Shown here piece after piece: positions 1 to 13,010 of a stretch of DNA of 64,000 bases. Within the stretch, counting starts at the first letter, position 1. Each line of letters opens with the position of its first letter. The position numbers were made by a program, and so were the translations under genes. Source of the DNA: Elymus sibiricus (Eukaryota > Streptophyta > Magnoliopsida > Poales > Poaceae); the NCBI GenBank assembly GCA_039707655.1, contig CM077665.1, positions 443,919,531 to 443,983,530 of the forward strand, read 5' to 3'. The notes under the pieces are model-generated. The model saw only the letters and a program-made list of their open reading frames with translations. It was not told the DNA's origin and searched no databases.

Positions 1-289
1 ACAATTTCCAGACTACCATTGTAGTCCATTGGCTCCCGCCCGGTAGAGCATTATCCAACACCACAATTATCCAAAACCAATTCACGAAAATCAAGCATAT
101 CTTCTGACCAAATATCAAGTATAGCAGAAAAATTCCCATCAAGCAAATGATCTCTAAATTTTGACCCACAAGTAATTTTGGTACCATTTTTTTCTCAATT
201 AACACCAAATTATTATCATCTAAACAAACATTAGCAGAGAAAGCTTAAGGTGGAGGACCTCAGATGTGGGAGCGAAACACTGTCCACTA

Positions 290-538
290 TCATTTTTGCG
301 CCAGTTTTGCAAACTCCACCTGCTCCATAGCCCACAGCACGATCTCGAGTGGTCGCTTTGCCTTCCCGTCAGGGAAAAACCTTGCTTCCTCTTCCGATTT
401 AAAATTCTCGCAAATCCCCATAGCTTCCTAGGCCAACTCGCTCGCATTCGCAAACCAAGAGCTGATCTTGCGCAACCTCTCCATTCATAGCGCATCTCGT
501 CCCACGATCTTCTCCATGCATGCCTTCCACATCGCCAT
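290..538 (-). pseudogene. Degenerate coding remnant, function unknown
   Basis: Read on the minus strand from an ATG at 538, the frame looks protein-like to a TGA at 290-292, but it is broken by in-frame stops, one after the residues GRDAL and one after ASELA. Visible pieces include MAMWKACMEKIVGRDAL, an amphipathic stretch and FFPDGKAKRPLEIVLWAMEQ. No family was recognised. The charged helical composition and position beside an LTR-like repeat suggest a transposon gag-like remnant, but this is a guess. A longer minus-strand ORF (220-690) in another frame is probably its shadow. Confidence 0.25.
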
Positions 539-689
539 CTAGATCTGGATGGAATGGGGAACACCACGTGAGCACATGAGGAGATGGAGAGGCAACTTGC
601 GCAAGATTTCACTGTGGAAGTGAAGAGACAGAGGAAGATCAAGGTGTGGCCATTGGAGAGTGAGTAAATACCCTTCAGTACTGTAGCCA

Positions 690-2170
690 TGTGAAAGGGA
701 AACTAACTCCCACGTGGTTTTGGTAATTCATAACAACATATATATCATTGAACTAACACCTACTCTAAGAATATTTCAGGTAAAGTTCAAAATAGGTATG
801 GCAATAGGATGAAGATGTTGAACCCTCAAAATGCAAAGGACAAACAATGGCAAAGCTTCAAGACTCTACATTTTCGGTTAAGTGATCCAAGATCACACTG
901 AGTCCACGGGAAAGCCAATACTATTAAAAAGGGATGAGATTTTGATAATGGCCTAACTACTCAAGTGCTTGGAGATATTGCTTCAAAACCTTCAGCCACA
1001 TTCTCATTTTCATCTATGTCCAAAAACCTAAAGTCAATCTCGGTCCCACCGAAATGCCCCCGTTTGGACCCACCGAGAAACAATTGACATAGCCACTACC
1101 TAAGACCTAACACATCAGTTTCACCGAGATTACCCTTCGGTCCCACCGAAGAGCACCTGCCAACCTTCTGTTACCCATCGATTTCACTTCGGAATTTCCA
1201 AGCGGTTTCGGTCGGACTCACCGAAGTGTGGAAAGTGCTTTCATCGGCCATCGGTCCGACTGATCTGTTTCATCTGGTCTCAGCCAATAGCTTAAATTTC
1301 AAACCTTTTGTGCTAATCAGCCTCACGGAGTGGTTTCACACGGTCCCGCCGAGTAGTGCATAAATGTGTGTAACGGTTGGATTTTTGGTGATGCCTATAT
1401 ACCCCCACCCATTCCACCAACTCTGAGAGAGCAACCAGGACGAAATTAGCACTCCCATATTCAATTTCTGAGAGAGAATCACCTACACTTGTGTTGAAAT
1501 CAAGGGGATTCCACTCCAACCTTTGATCCTTGATTTCTATCCTCCCCAAGTTGCTTTCCACTCCAATCCTTCTCCTATCACATAATCAAATCTGTGAGAG
1601 AGTGATTGAATATTGAGGAGACTATCTTTTGAAACACAAAAGTAAAGAGTTCATCATCAACAACAATATATATTATCTTTTGGAGAGTGGTGTCTCATAA
1701 ATTGGTTATGTGTCACTTGGGAGCCTCCAAAACTTGTGTAGTTGAACCAAGGAGTTTGTAAGGGCAAGGAGATCGCCTACTTCATGAAGATCTACCTCGA
1801 GTGAGGCTAGTCCTTCATGGACGTAAGCCATGTTGACATAAACAAGGTTGCTTCTTCATGAACCCTTCATGGGTGGAACCCTTCGTGGGCTTGCGTAGCC
1901 GTTACCCTCGGTGGGTTGAAGCCTCCATCAACGTGGACGTACGATAGCACCTCCTATTGAAACCACGCCAAAAATTACCCTGTCTTCATTGTGCTTCATT
2001 TTCTTAGACCAATTCTTTACGTTCATGTGCAAAGTTTTTACTTTTCGTTGCCACTATATTAGATTTGCGTGTGTAGGGTGTTACTAGACTTGTTAGAATT
2101 GCTAAAATCTGCCAAGAAGTAAAATTGAGAAAATGCTAGGTTTTTATCGGTCAAGCAATGTAATCCTCCC
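690..2170 (+). repeat. LTR-like dispersed repeat, forward copy
   Basis: This block matches, in reverse complement, the block at about 11775-13010 over most of its length. Shared landmarks are the repeated cggtcccaccga motifs near 1040-1260, the segment around cttggggaggataga (about 1540) and the run describing cttcatgaagatctacctcg near 1780-1800. The left part (from about 690) has no counterpart in the second copy. No protein domain, primer site or target-site duplication was found, so this may be an LTR or part of a larger element. Boundaries are approximate. Confidence 0.5.
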
Positions 2171-5100
2171 CCCCCCCTACTTACGATCCTACGACATGGC
2201 GTCACACTGCTCCACCATTCACAGGCTTCGAGCCATGCACCGCATCGCTCTCCTGCAATGCACCGACACATACCACATGACATGGGAAATGTATTTCCAC
2301 TCCTTCAACTACTCCCTCACTGATACACCCTGCGTGAGTGTCAGCGCCCCTTGCGTCCTTGTTGAGAACGAGTAGTCGGTGGGAATCTGCTCGCAAGAGC
2401 AGGATCCCGCAACGTACACAAGGCAACTCGCCACACGTACGTAGATCGGTGATGGAGAGCTCAATCCCCGACCGACGTGTCTCACACGGCACTCCCGTCG
2501 CGCATTCATGTTGGTTTCATCCGAATAATGATGAGGTCCCTCAAGGTTAGGGTTTGATTCAGACAAAGAGTACGAGTACAAACTCAAGGTTTATTCAGAC
2601 TTTTCTCACGGTAAATTGGTTAACGTGATTCTTCTCACTTGCATGTTTCCTTTCACAAAAGTAGACAATACACGTCAGTTCCCCTAGAAATCCGAAGAGA
2701 AATGGTTGTGTTACCAACACATGTGACCTCTCCCTAAAAGAAACATGGTGATCTCTCTCCCCGATTGCCTGATCGCTCCAGCGCCCTCTGCTTACCTGCA
2801 GTGCGTACACTGAACCAAAAAATTCCCTCCGAGGCCCATGGCGATTCTCCCTGACCACTCGTGGAACTTACACGGCCAGTGCTCCTACCAACTGAACATC
2901 AGTTCGTGCATCGAACCTCGGTTTAAAGCCGCCATTCGTACACACGCCATTCACGTGGCTTCCAACAGGAATGTGTCGCCGCCCGTACACGGAGACGGGC
3001 AGCCCGATGCCCTTTTATTAGGCTCTTGGGAATCTGGTATCAGGACCGCAAACAGTCACACACGTGCTACTACTAAGGTGTAAGGTTTGGATGGTCCAGG
3101 TCCAGGTCGATCAAAGGTATCCAACCGACCGAGATGTATTTCCCGACCCCAAACAGTACAGACAGCATCACACACACAGACCGACGTGTACGAAATCACA
3201 TTCGGTCCCTCCTGAAGCCGTGGGAGCACCGGCACTCCGGGCTCCGGCAGTAAGTTGAACCGTGACAGCGCCCCTCACTTGTGTGCTGCGCACACGAACA
3301 AGTTCAGTTGCATCCTGATTTTTTCCCAGGCCGGCCAGTCATTCTCTCTCGACAGGCCATTTATTAGTTCTATATACTCAGTGCTGGTGATATTGGTGGT
3401 GCTATCGGATGGATGATCTCATTCATTTTGCTGTGGTTGGTTGGCTGCATCCCTGCTTTTGCCGTTGTTTATATTGATTTGAAAGAACGGCCCTATAATA
3501 TCCCTCGCCGTGCAAGTTGCGACCACAATCAAATTGCGGGTGGTATGTGGTAGCCGCAGCAGCATATTTCCTCTTCTTTATGCGCATGGAACCAACGTCG
3601 CGTCGCCTAAAGGAGAGGGGAAAAGGATCGTCGACAGAGAGAGAGCAAAGGCGTGGCTGTAGGTCGACCCCTACGTGACAAAATTTCTCTTGTCGTGCTA
3701 CCACCCGTCAGTCGGCTCGGCTAGTAGATGGACTAGTGGTAGTGGTAGTATGGTACACAACGTCCCTGAGGCCTGAGCTGAGCTGAGCTAGCTTAGCTGT
3801 GCGTGATCATGCCTACCTGGACCTGGACCCGGACCCGTAGATGAGAGCCCGGCAAGCGTTGCAGCAGGGCAGGATCCTCCATATCACCCAAGTACCATGT
3901 TGTTCCCTCGTGGATGATCTTTTCATGAAGTTTCATCCCCTCTTTCACACACTCCCTTTTCCTCTTTATTACTTGAGTGAGCGAGTCCATCACCTGGCGC
4001 AGCAGCCATTGGCCGCACAATCTGATGGATGGATGCTAGCGTCTGCACGTAGGCCTTTGCTGTTCGCTCCACGTCCCACTGTCCATTGCCCCCCTTAATT
4101 ATTCACCTTGTCTCTGTATCTAGTTGCCGCCCACCCGCCCGCCCGGCCATCAAAATCTTGAATTCAGCCGCGCGGTGGGTGCCAAGTTCCTGTCCCGTCT
4201 CTCCCTCCGCACTAGTACCTGTTACACGTACGTGCATAGGCACACACATCTGACTGACATCTCCTCCCAAACATGACGGCCGCACGTTGATTACTACTAC
4301 TCATAGAAGTGGCAGTGGGCCGTCGTCGACGGTAATAAGATCGATGCGTCGACCTGCCCACGTACGCAAAACCCTTGCGTCCACCCACTTGATCATTTCA
4401 CACTCTGCTCCCTTACCTCTCCGGGTCGCTGCATGAGCCCCGTCGACGATCTGTCGGTAAAAGGACCCGTAACTTACCGCGATTCGATCGATGGCGATGG
4501 CCTAATTGTCTCCCTGTTAATTTGTTCCGATTCATCGATCGAGATGTTTCGGTTTACCATGAGCTATCAGTATACAGTAGAACTGATACAGTATACGAAT
4601 CTTCTCTCGTGTTATACTACGATCGAGTCGTCGCATGATTGTGAATAACGCCAACCATACGCAGCTCGTCGTCCAGGTACTGCGTGCATGCATGCATGCG
4701 ACCGTGGATGTAGCACGCGCGCGTGCGCATGGCCAAGTGGAGACGTTGAGTCGCCCGACTGCGACCTGCCCCTCTGCCGCGGACGGACATATGTGTACGA
4801 AGCGTAGCAAATATTCTACGTGCCGCCGGACACCTGTCCGGCTAATCACATTGTTTTCATGTATGGTGACTACTAGCGTATGTGTTTTGGTGAAAATTAA
4901 GGAACCTGCCCTCGGATAACATACTTATACCACGGCCAGCAAATTACAAACTTTGTCGCTTAGTCTACGAGAGCCTATCTATGTACTGCGTGTATACGAA
5001 TACTCTTACTAATCAAACGATCAGATCAATCATTTGAAGACTTCATTAACCCGACGAGTGTTCGGTTGTTAATTAACTCGACTTTAACTACAACTTGATC

Positions 5101-7821
5101 TGGCTGTCCTACACGTACGAACTCAGCTGCCACACTTGATTGTATACTACGTACTCCAGTCCGAGGCTCCAGCTGTAGATTTTAATTGGCAATCAGAGCA
5201 TTCCGACCTGACGTGCATGTAAAGTAGATTTAGTTTGACTTTGCGCGGGAACGCAAAACACACGTCGGCGTCGGAAAACGATCGCATCGGATAGGGAGAC
5301 GCGGATGCCTGTCTGCATGAGCAACTCGAAACACTGCTCCTCCGATCAACGTCGAACTGTGCGGCCCCTACAGAATCCACCCATCGACGGGCTCGATCGT
5401 ATTCGATCCCTAGCTACTACTAGTAGTAGTAGCAGCAGCTAGGTCACCGCGGCGTGTTAATTGGATGGAGATGTTGGTCGCCGATGGCCATCAGCGTGGC
5501 AATCGCCCCGGCCCGGGTGAAACAGCGTCCGTGCATGGGAGACAATTTTTTATTCGGGCGATGGCGCATTTGGCTTGGCGTCGACATGGCAACAGCAGTC
5601 GACGACCACGACCGGCGATGAAAATAAATTGTCTCTGTCTATTCCAGCTAGTTGGCATTATTTTCCCGTGTGCAGCACTTCACGGATCGGCTGGGTGAAA
5701 ACGTGAGTGCCCAAAGAAGAAGTGGGCGAAAAGGGTGGACACGCCATTGCAACTTACTATTAATTGGCGTGACGGCGATGCGCCGAGGAAATAAGGTACG
5801 TGCGGGGATCATGACATTCACATATAGTAGTACGTCTTTAGTTGGAAGTTGGAGGCTTAAGCCTCACTATAACCTGTGGTACGTTAGCAGACTAGTACGT
5901 AGTTCGGATGAGGACACGGGCTACTATTATGATACATCGTTAGCAACTTCTCCTTTTGAGAAACATCGTTAGCAACTTAACACATGGACGTGGGACAGGC
6001 TTGGGAGCAAAAGAGAAATGAGGAACGGAACGGGCGGTTGTGAGACGATAATGATCTGGTCCCCCGTGATAAGATTAAGATGCATACGGTTAGGTGAGAA
6101 AGACACGGACCGAATGGAGTACCATGAGAAGAGCGCAAGCTTTCTACTCTGGTACGTACAGTACTCTGGATGAGGTGGTTGGCTACGTCGACGACTGCGG
6201 CGCCGAGAATTAATATCTCATCACCAATCCTCCCGTTAGATTAAAAATGCTATGGTCCAAAGTACAGACTCATCGACACAGGAGCAACATTTACTCGGGC
6301 ACCCCTTGCGTGTCACGTACATGGATTCCATGATGGATGGGCGCGTAGCATAGCAACGGGTGTTTACTGCTGCCTGCCATGCTGCGCGCGAGGCATGCAC
6401 ATGCACCGCGGATGACAGCCAGGTGGGCAGCTTTCCGCTCTGACGACGCGCGGCCTGGCCTGGGGCCATATCAGCTGTGCAGTCGGCCGGGCGGCAGCAG
6501 CGACGTTGCTCCCTGGCCACCCATCCGTCCACCCCGGGCGCCATTAATATCCGGCCGTCGTGCGCCGCGCCCATGGCCTCGCCGTACGGCGCGACGTACT
6601 CCAGCCCGTACCGGTGCCGCCTATACCCTTTGGACTCATTCGCCAGCTTGCCAGCCAGCCAGCCGGCCATAGATGGATGCAGCGGCGACTGCAGCCGCAG
6701 GCAGGGCTGTTCCTTGTTTTATCATCTTATCGCCAGCCGGGCCGGAGTAATTTGACCGCGGCACGCGTGCCGTCCGGCGCTGCACGAGCACGACCGGTCC
6801 ACGCATGCATTTAGGGCGATGGGGAAGAGCATGTCCAATGCTTACTTTGCAATTGCAGGCATCCTCGGCCCGACGTGAGCAGGGCGACGTAGTACGTACC
6901 AATGGCAATGGGGAGCGGGCGGCATGGTGATGGGAACGGCAGGCCGGTTCATGCTGTGGTTCGATCCACACTACCACTATGCAATTATAATGAGTGCTTT
7001 GACCGTTCTGTGCGTGCCGGCAATCGCAATCGCAATCGCATCCGTCTTCAATAATTGGCACAAATTGGTCTTGGAGAAGTGAACACCAAGATTTGTTATG
7101 GCTTGTGTCCAGGGTATAGCATCGGAGGCCTGAAAAATGTTTGTACGGACGTCACGCGCGCATTTCTACTGCTCCGGTTGTCTACGCTACTAGTACACTT
7201 ATACTCTAATGGCTAGTTAGTACATGCGTGTCTGAAGGCATTGGTTGCACACAATTGTGCACCAACCGGTCCAACAGGCAATAAAAGAGGCAACTGGGCA
7301 ACGGGCAACGGCGCTCTGTCGACCATATCCTCACCCCGACCCTCCTCCTCCACGGTTGGTCAAAGCCCCACCCTCAACTCCCAAGAATATGAAGAGAGAC
7401 GTCGACACTCAAAAGAAAAGGACACGCGTACGACCATGCTTGCAGCTATAGCCTGCCCTGAAGCTCTATCTGGCTGTCTTCACATCACAGGAGACGCGTA
7501 CTACTAGTAGGAGTAGTAGCATGTAGCTGTTCCCATGGAGCGAGCCGTACTTGGTGGCCACTATTGCCTGCAGATGAGCTCACTGCCGCTCGACTCGACA
7601 GGCTGTGCCCCAACCCAAGCATCGTCTGGTCTGCTCTCCCTTGGCAGCTGGACCTCATTACCACACCCACGACGACCCTGTCGTGACATGGGACACCTGC
7701 CGACCTCCTACCGCTTCACGTAGGGGGGCGCCACATTACTGTATTGCGAGGCCGTACGGCTTCCTGCAGAAATGTGCTTAAACCGGCGGAACCAACACGT
7801 ATGAAAAACACGTACATGTGG
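2171..7821. other. Low-copy stretch without a recognisable gene
   Basis: About 5.6 kb has no long ORF, transposon terminus or RNA gene that I can support. The base composition changes repeatedly, with GC-rich patches near 4.7 kb and 6.4-6.7 kb. A short palindromic TAG/CTA microsatellite lies near 5413-5442. Short ORFs exist on both strands but overlap each other and lack recognisable domains. It may be ordinary intergenic or regulatory DNA. Near its end begins an 85-bp segment that recurs at 24404. Confidence 0.4.
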
Positions 7822-7908
7822 AATGGTAGTATCAGGAGCAAGAGTACAAAACAGCAGAATATTTGAAGGTACGTGCAAAACTTTGTTAATCTTTGGTCAT
7901 TCAGGCCA
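7822..7908 (+). repeat. Short dispersed duplication, copy 1
   Basis: The segment beginning aatggtagtatcagg and containing cagcagaatatttgaaggta recurs at 24404-24497 with only scattered mismatches and small indels. Both copies continue into ctttggtcat or ctttgatcat. It has no coding potential that I can see. It may be an old local duplication or the ends of an unrecognised repeat. Confidence 0.55.
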
Positions 7909-8102
7909 TCCCGAAAGCAGTCCACGGCCTGGCATTGATGCGGGAGGCGATCATCCAACTTTATACACTAACTGTTTGTAATTTTTTTAATCCCGCAACA
8001 CTCAAATAATTATAAAAAATAACATAATTCACCCATAAATAACATGCAAATAAACCATAGTGCACAATAGTTTGCATGTGATACATCTGAGATAGCAAGA
8101 TA

Positions 8103-8344
8103 CCCCTCCCTTTTTTTTACTCTGTGTATAAGATTTGTGTCAAGTCAAACTTTATAAAGTTTGATCAAATTTATATTAAAAAATATCAGCATCAACAATA
8201 TCAAATATATATAGTACGATAAAGAATCTAATGATATAGATTTGGTATTGTGAATGTTGATATTTTTTCTATAAGTTTGGTCAAAGTAGAGATATTTTGA
8301 CTTTAGACAAAAGTTATATGCAGACTAAAAAGAAACGGAGGGAG
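8103..8344. mobile_element. Stowaway-type (Tc1/Mariner) MITE
   Basis: A roughly 240-bp AT-rich element is flanked by TA at 8101-8102 and 8345-8346. The left end reads cccctccctttt and the right end aaacggagggag, which is the inverted Stowaway signature CTCCCTCCGT. The interior has the usual grass Stowaway motif of alternating gtcaaactttataaagtttg and inverted copies, which can fold into a hairpin. It is non-coding and non-autonomous. Confidence 0.85.
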
Positions 8345-9379
8345 TATTTAACAAATTCGTCGAATACAAATCCAACGGTACTAGAGTCAGAACCGGCACA
8401 TTTGCCCCACACATGATTCCCCTTGAGCTTCAGCGTAAATCGTTTGCTCTCGGTCCTGTGGTATAGCATGACAACGCGTCCAGACAATACAACGTGATGA
8501 TTATCAAATTGCAACATTGAGTTTATCAATGAATTAACCAACATGTGATGCAACAAGAACCAAAACATACAATCTTCATGGTTGACGGGCCCGATGGCCA
8601 CACTATCTCCACTCATCCACTCGCACCGAAAAACTTTATGACGACATTGGAGGATGCGGATGGAAGCAAGGGGGAGGGCAAGAGCAGAGTGGAAGAAAAG
8701 TGAACAGGGAGAGGATTTCATTTGGTTGGGCTTGTCTAAGTCATATATGACGGTGGACCGAACTCCTGCAAAGCCCATAACCAGTTTGTTTCCGGTTTGC
8801 GGGAATACGAACAACCCAACCCGTCACTGGACTGATGTGGGACATTATTGGATGAAAAAATGTGCCCGACGGTTGCGGTAGCTTTGAGAGTTCGCGTTGG
8901 AGATGTTTTTTGCTTTCTCTCTCATAAGAGTGGTTGGGTAACCCTCAAGTGTAAGGGTAAAGTACCCTAGCAATAAATATTTTTCTCAGTAGAGAACCAA
9001 TGTTTATTGCAGCAGAAGGAGTTCTTTCAGTAAACAAAGTCATAGATCGCAATATAAACTTGTACCCAACACGTCAAGAAGGTTGTCAAGCATATCGTCT
9101 TGCTAGTTACAAGATTAAACCACACAATATGATAAGATTTGATAGATAAATAAAATAAATAATACAGTACAACAAAAATTAGTATTTTTGTAGAGGTTTT
9201 AGTAAAGTAAAATGTAAAATAAACCCCCGGGGCAGACAACTGTAGTTTGGTGAACAAGTTATAGTTCAGCAATGATTAAATTGCAATATTTATATTTATG
9301 ACTATTATTATTCATGGTATAATCTCATATATGCATTACGTCTGTGATATGTAGACCGTTATCCAACAACATCTACTAA
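8345..9379. other. Intergenic stretch, nothing recognised
   Basis: No supported gene. A 166-codon minus-strand ORF (8314-8814) runs into the adjacent MITE and resembles nothing known to me. The remainder is AT-rich and has no termini or repeats that I could pair. Confidence 0.35.
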
Positions 9380-10013
9380 GAATAAAACGATGGGGTTTAA
9401 TCATATTGATTAGTTTTAATTTTTATACATTATGTCATCTTGCTGAAAGTGTTACTCTGTTCGTATGAACTTAATTATCATAGATGCAGACATAGTAGAT
9501 CGATTGGTGGAATAATAGTAGCAGATGCAGGCAGGAGTCGGTCTACTTGTCACGGACGTAATGCGTATGTATATGATCATGCCATGAATAACGTCATAAC
9601 TATGCGCTTTTGTATCAGTTGCCCAACAGTAATTTGTTCACTCACCGTATGCCATGCTATTAAGAGAGAAGCCTCTAGTGAAACTATGACCCTCAGGTCT
9701 ACTTTAATCATATTATAAAAAACAAAAATTATATTGCTGCAATTTATTTATTTTTAGTTTACTTTGCGATTTATCAATCTACGACTATCATAATTGATCA
9801 TTGCCGCTAACGAGTACAAGGGGATTCACAACCCTCTTGCCACGTTGGGTGCAAGTATTTGGTCTTTTGTGTGTAGGTGTTTCTGAAGGTTATTTGCTTG
9901 GTTCTTCTATTGATTTGATAAACCTTGGTTCTTAACTAAGAAAAATACTTTTCGCTACTCTACTACACCACCCCTCCTCTTCGGGGAAATCCCAACACCA
10001 TCACAAGTAGCAC
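9380..10013 (+). mobile_element. Truncated Ty3/gypsy LTR fragment (3' part of the LTR)
   Basis: Diverged but collinear with the 3' third of the LTR at 38170-39741. Shared anchors include ggtggaataatagtagcag against gagtggaataatagtaatag, gcaggcaggagtc, ttgcccaacagtaatttgtt, caaggggatt, and ttgggtgcaag followed by gataaaccttgg. The end, ccaacaccatcacaag, corresponds to ccaacgcagatcacgag near the intact LTR terminus. The 5' part of the LTR is missing, and the right edge abuts the minus-strand gypsy leader. It is therefore an old remnant without coding capacity. Confidence 0.7.
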
Positions 10014-10430
10014 TTCCCTCTTACTCCTCATGCAAGGAAGCGGACATGTCGTGGAAGGGCTCAACAGGCTCCAAAGTAGCCACTTGCTCGGCTGCCGCTT
10101 GGAGGGCCACATCATGCTTAACCCATCGCTGGAGACGCGAGCGCTTGCGACGACGCACGGCAAGAAGGTGTGGGCCGTCTGTACGGGACCGATGGATGTC
10201 AGAGAGGAATTCCATAAGAGTTTGCTCAAAAGTGTGTCGCGCCACAGGTGGGCAGCGACTCCACGTCCAGTGGGTCTTCCTGAAGCCACGCAGAATCATC
10301 GGCGATGAAATGGAGGGCACCGAAACGGATCTCGCTACTGGACACCATCTAAACACCAGAAAACATGACGGATGAAAATTCCACTTGCGTCGTGTATTGC
10401 TAGACGCGCAGCCCCAAGGTGGGCGCCAAC
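10014..10430 (-). mobile_element. Gypsy primer-binding site and 5' leader, minus strand
   Basis: On the minus strand, the bases following the LTR (10431-11031) read TGGCGCCCACCTTGGGGC at 10428-10411, a classic primer-binding site of the Tat/Retand-type plant gypsy elements. Downstream on the minus strand (10356-10021) is an open frame with Arg-rich stretches near LAVRRRKRSRLQRW and a run of HDVALQAAAEQVATLEP. This resembles the start of the leader or gag region of such elements, but no domain is recognisable. The rest of the element is missing and is cut off at about 10014. Confidence 0.55.
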
Positions 10431-11031
10431 TGTCATGGGGATTAATCTGACTTTGAGTACTAGGGGTACGAACAAAGGTTGATCCTAGTTATGGCAAATG
10501 TGTGACACATGGGGTTTACGAGTTCGGTCCCCTCTCTAAAGAGGTAACAACCCTACGTCTCGAGCTTGTCTTTCTTCTTGTGTTTGATGATTACAACAAG
10601 ATGTGAACCCCTATTCTTGTGCTACGGGGCGGCTTATATAGAGTGCGCCACCAGTTGAGATAGCTACGTTACAAGGGGGTTTGATTGGCAGTGTTGATGT
10701 GAGTCATTACATAAGGTAACTAATGCAATTAATGCTAGTAATGCCTGAAGCCATGCGCCTCCTGACGTTCTAGCATCCACGGAGGTCATTCTCCTTCCTC
10801 TATCCGAGTAACTATGTAGTAGCCGAATGGACGAACATAGACCGAATGAATGACCGCTTATCCGAGTGGATGAGGGTTTTTCGAGTGAATGAACTCGTCC
10901 AAGTGAATGGAACTTCTGCTGGCGGTCGAGTAGATTGAGGGCCCTAGGTCCTTTAATGCATGGTGTTATGGGTCCCTTGCATAGCCTAGAATGGATGCTT
11001 CATGACTCCCCCCTAGTGTGTAACCCTAACA
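10431..11031 (-). mobile_element. Gypsy LTR (601 bp), minus strand
   Basis: Read on the minus strand, the LTR starts TGTTAGGGTTACACAC and ends CCCCATGACA, giving the TG...CA termini expected of an LTR. It is followed directly by the primer-binding site at 10428-10411, so this would be the 5' LTR of a minus-strand element. A TATA-like sequence (minus strand TATATAAGCC, near 10632-10641) lies inside. No second LTR was found in the window. Confidence 0.65.
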
Positions 11032-11774
11032 GCTACTGCTATGGACCCTAAGGTCCTAAAGGAACTACTCACACATGGTCATGGAGGTAACAAGGTGTTG
11101 GAACAGGCTCTAGATTGGATCTCCTCGGAACACAAACTTGCGGTGATGGAAACAATCAGAGAAAAATAGTATGGAGGGTTTCACGAAATGTGGGATTTAT
11201 AGACAAAACAATCGACGTAAGGAGGTGCACAAGGGGCCCATGCGGCCTAGCCACGCGGGTGCCTCTTGATCGCGCCACCTGGCCGCGTGGGGCCCTTGCC
11301 ATGTATCCTTTAATTTCTGTCACTCCATCAATGTGCCATGTCTACATTTTTATGAAGATAGCAAAATTGCCATGATTTTAAGGGAACAAAACAAATAGGT
11401 TAGTTATGTTTTGCCATGTCTCAACATTTGTTGCCATGGCAAATTTTGTTTTTCTATGATTACAACTTGATATTTTTTTAGGGGGGAACATGACTATTCA
11501 TACATTTTCCATTACTGTTCATTGCAAAAATTCTAGTACCGAGTCATGTTGTTTGCACATAATTGCCATCACCTAGATATAAAAAAATGCTGAAATTGTT
11601 TCTGGCCTTTGACACATAATTAGCTAAATTGCCATGAAATCAAATGTAGTGCTCTTTTTAGATGGCAAGTTACTGAAATTTTAGATTGTTGCTCTACAAC
11701 TATGTAATTGCAATGGCAATATGTGTTCCTTTTGCATTGAACAACTCTAGGATCCAAAGTATGTCTAGAGGGTG
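11032..11774. other. Repeat-like intergenic stretch
   Basis: No gene is supported. The first 300 bases look like LTR-type sequence (gctactgctatggaccctaa and a GC-rich inverted stretch around gcctagccacgcgggtgc), but no termini could be paired. The remainder is AT-rich with recurring ttgccatg motifs between about 11360 and 11730. Confidence 0.35.
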
Positions 11775-13010
11775 GGTGATTAGACTACTTGACCAAGTAA
11801 AAACCTAACTTTTTCCCAATTTTAGTGGTTGGCAAGTTTTAGCAATTTTACCAAGTCTAGCACACCTTACACATGCAAGTCTACGAGTATAGCAGCAGAA
11901 AGTAAAGACATGAAAGTGTAAGTAGAGGGTATAGATAGGAAGATCAAACGCAATGGGGACTCGAAGATTTTTCCCGTGGTTCCGATAGGTGGTGCTATCG
12001 TACGTCCACGTTGATGGAGACTTAGGGTAACAGTTGCGCGAGTCCACGGAGGGCTCCACCCACAAAGGGTCCACGAAGAAGCAACCTTGTCTATTCCACC
12101 ATGGCTTATGTCCACGAAGGACTAGCCTCACTCGGGGTAGATCTTCATGAAGTAGGCAATCTCCTTGCCCTTACAAACTTCTTGGTTTAACTCCACACGA
12201 TTTGGAGGCTCCCAAGCGACACCTAACCAATCTAGGAGACACCACTCTTCAAAAGGTAATAGATGTGGTATGTATGATGAACTCCTTGCTCTAGTGCTTC
12301 AAAAGATAATCTCCTCAACACTCAGTCACTCTCTCACAGAATTTGGCTTGGTAGAAGAGGTTGATTGCGTGGAAAGCAACTTGGGGAGGCTAGAAATCAA
12401 GATTCATATGGTTGGAGTGAAAGATCTTGATCTCAACACATGAGTAGGTTGTTCTATCTCAGAAAATGAATGGTGGAAGTGTTTGCTTGTTCTGAGTGCT
12501 CTCTCTACGAATGAGAGGAAGGTGGAGGGGTATATATAGCCATCTCCAAAAATTCAACCGTTACAACATTATTGCCCAACTCGATGGAACCGAAGTGAAA
12601 ACTCGGTTGCACCGACTAGTGCAAAATGTCCTAACTTTTGGGTTCTTGGTGAGACTGATATACAACATCTCGGTGAGTCCGATTCGGTTGACCTAGGCAT
12701 TTCTAGTGACTCGGTGGCACCAAAATGAAAAACTCGGAAATTCCGACTTTTGTCAATTAGATACCAAAGAGGTGGTCACTGCTTTTCGGCTGTACTGAAG
12801 CAAAACTCGGTTTTACCGATTTGCTAGGGTTTGGCTTGGGATCTGTCTAAGGGAAACTCGGTGTGGACGATATGTAGAAAGTTGGTGGTACTGAATTTGA
12901 CTTAAGGGTTTTGGACAAAATGTTTTGTGGGAGAAATGTCGAGGCTTTTGGTGGCTAATCTCTAAGTACTTTGAGCAACCAGATCATCATAGACACCTCA
13001 TCCTCTTTTG
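11775..13010 (-). repeat. LTR-like dispersed repeat, inverted copy
   Basis: Reverse complement of about 930-2170, including the cggtgcaccga/cggttgcaccga motifs (12600-12870), the region around ggttgattgcgtggaaagcaac and the ccttcatgg-rich tract. The right edge appears truncated at about 13010, where a GC-rich retroposon-like sequence begins. Divergence from the forward copy is substantial, so the two need not derive from one event. Confidence 0.5.

Noticed and set aside
3793..4020. 75-codon minus-strand ORF with protein-like composition
   Set aside because: No domain, flanked by stops, overlapped by an equally long plus-strand ORF. Considered a conserved exon but could not support it.
6955..6975. 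ggttcgatccacac, resembling a tRNA T-arm
   Set aside because: No acceptor, D-arm or anticodon arm can be placed around it.
6236..7061. Several overlapping ORFs up to 144 codons on both strands
   Set aside because: GC-rich sequence opens all frames. None has a domain or consistent splice signals.
8314..8814. 166-codon minus-strand ORF
   Set aside because: It runs into the Stowaway MITE at its 3' end, has no recognisable domain and no promoter or homologue evidence. Probably chance.
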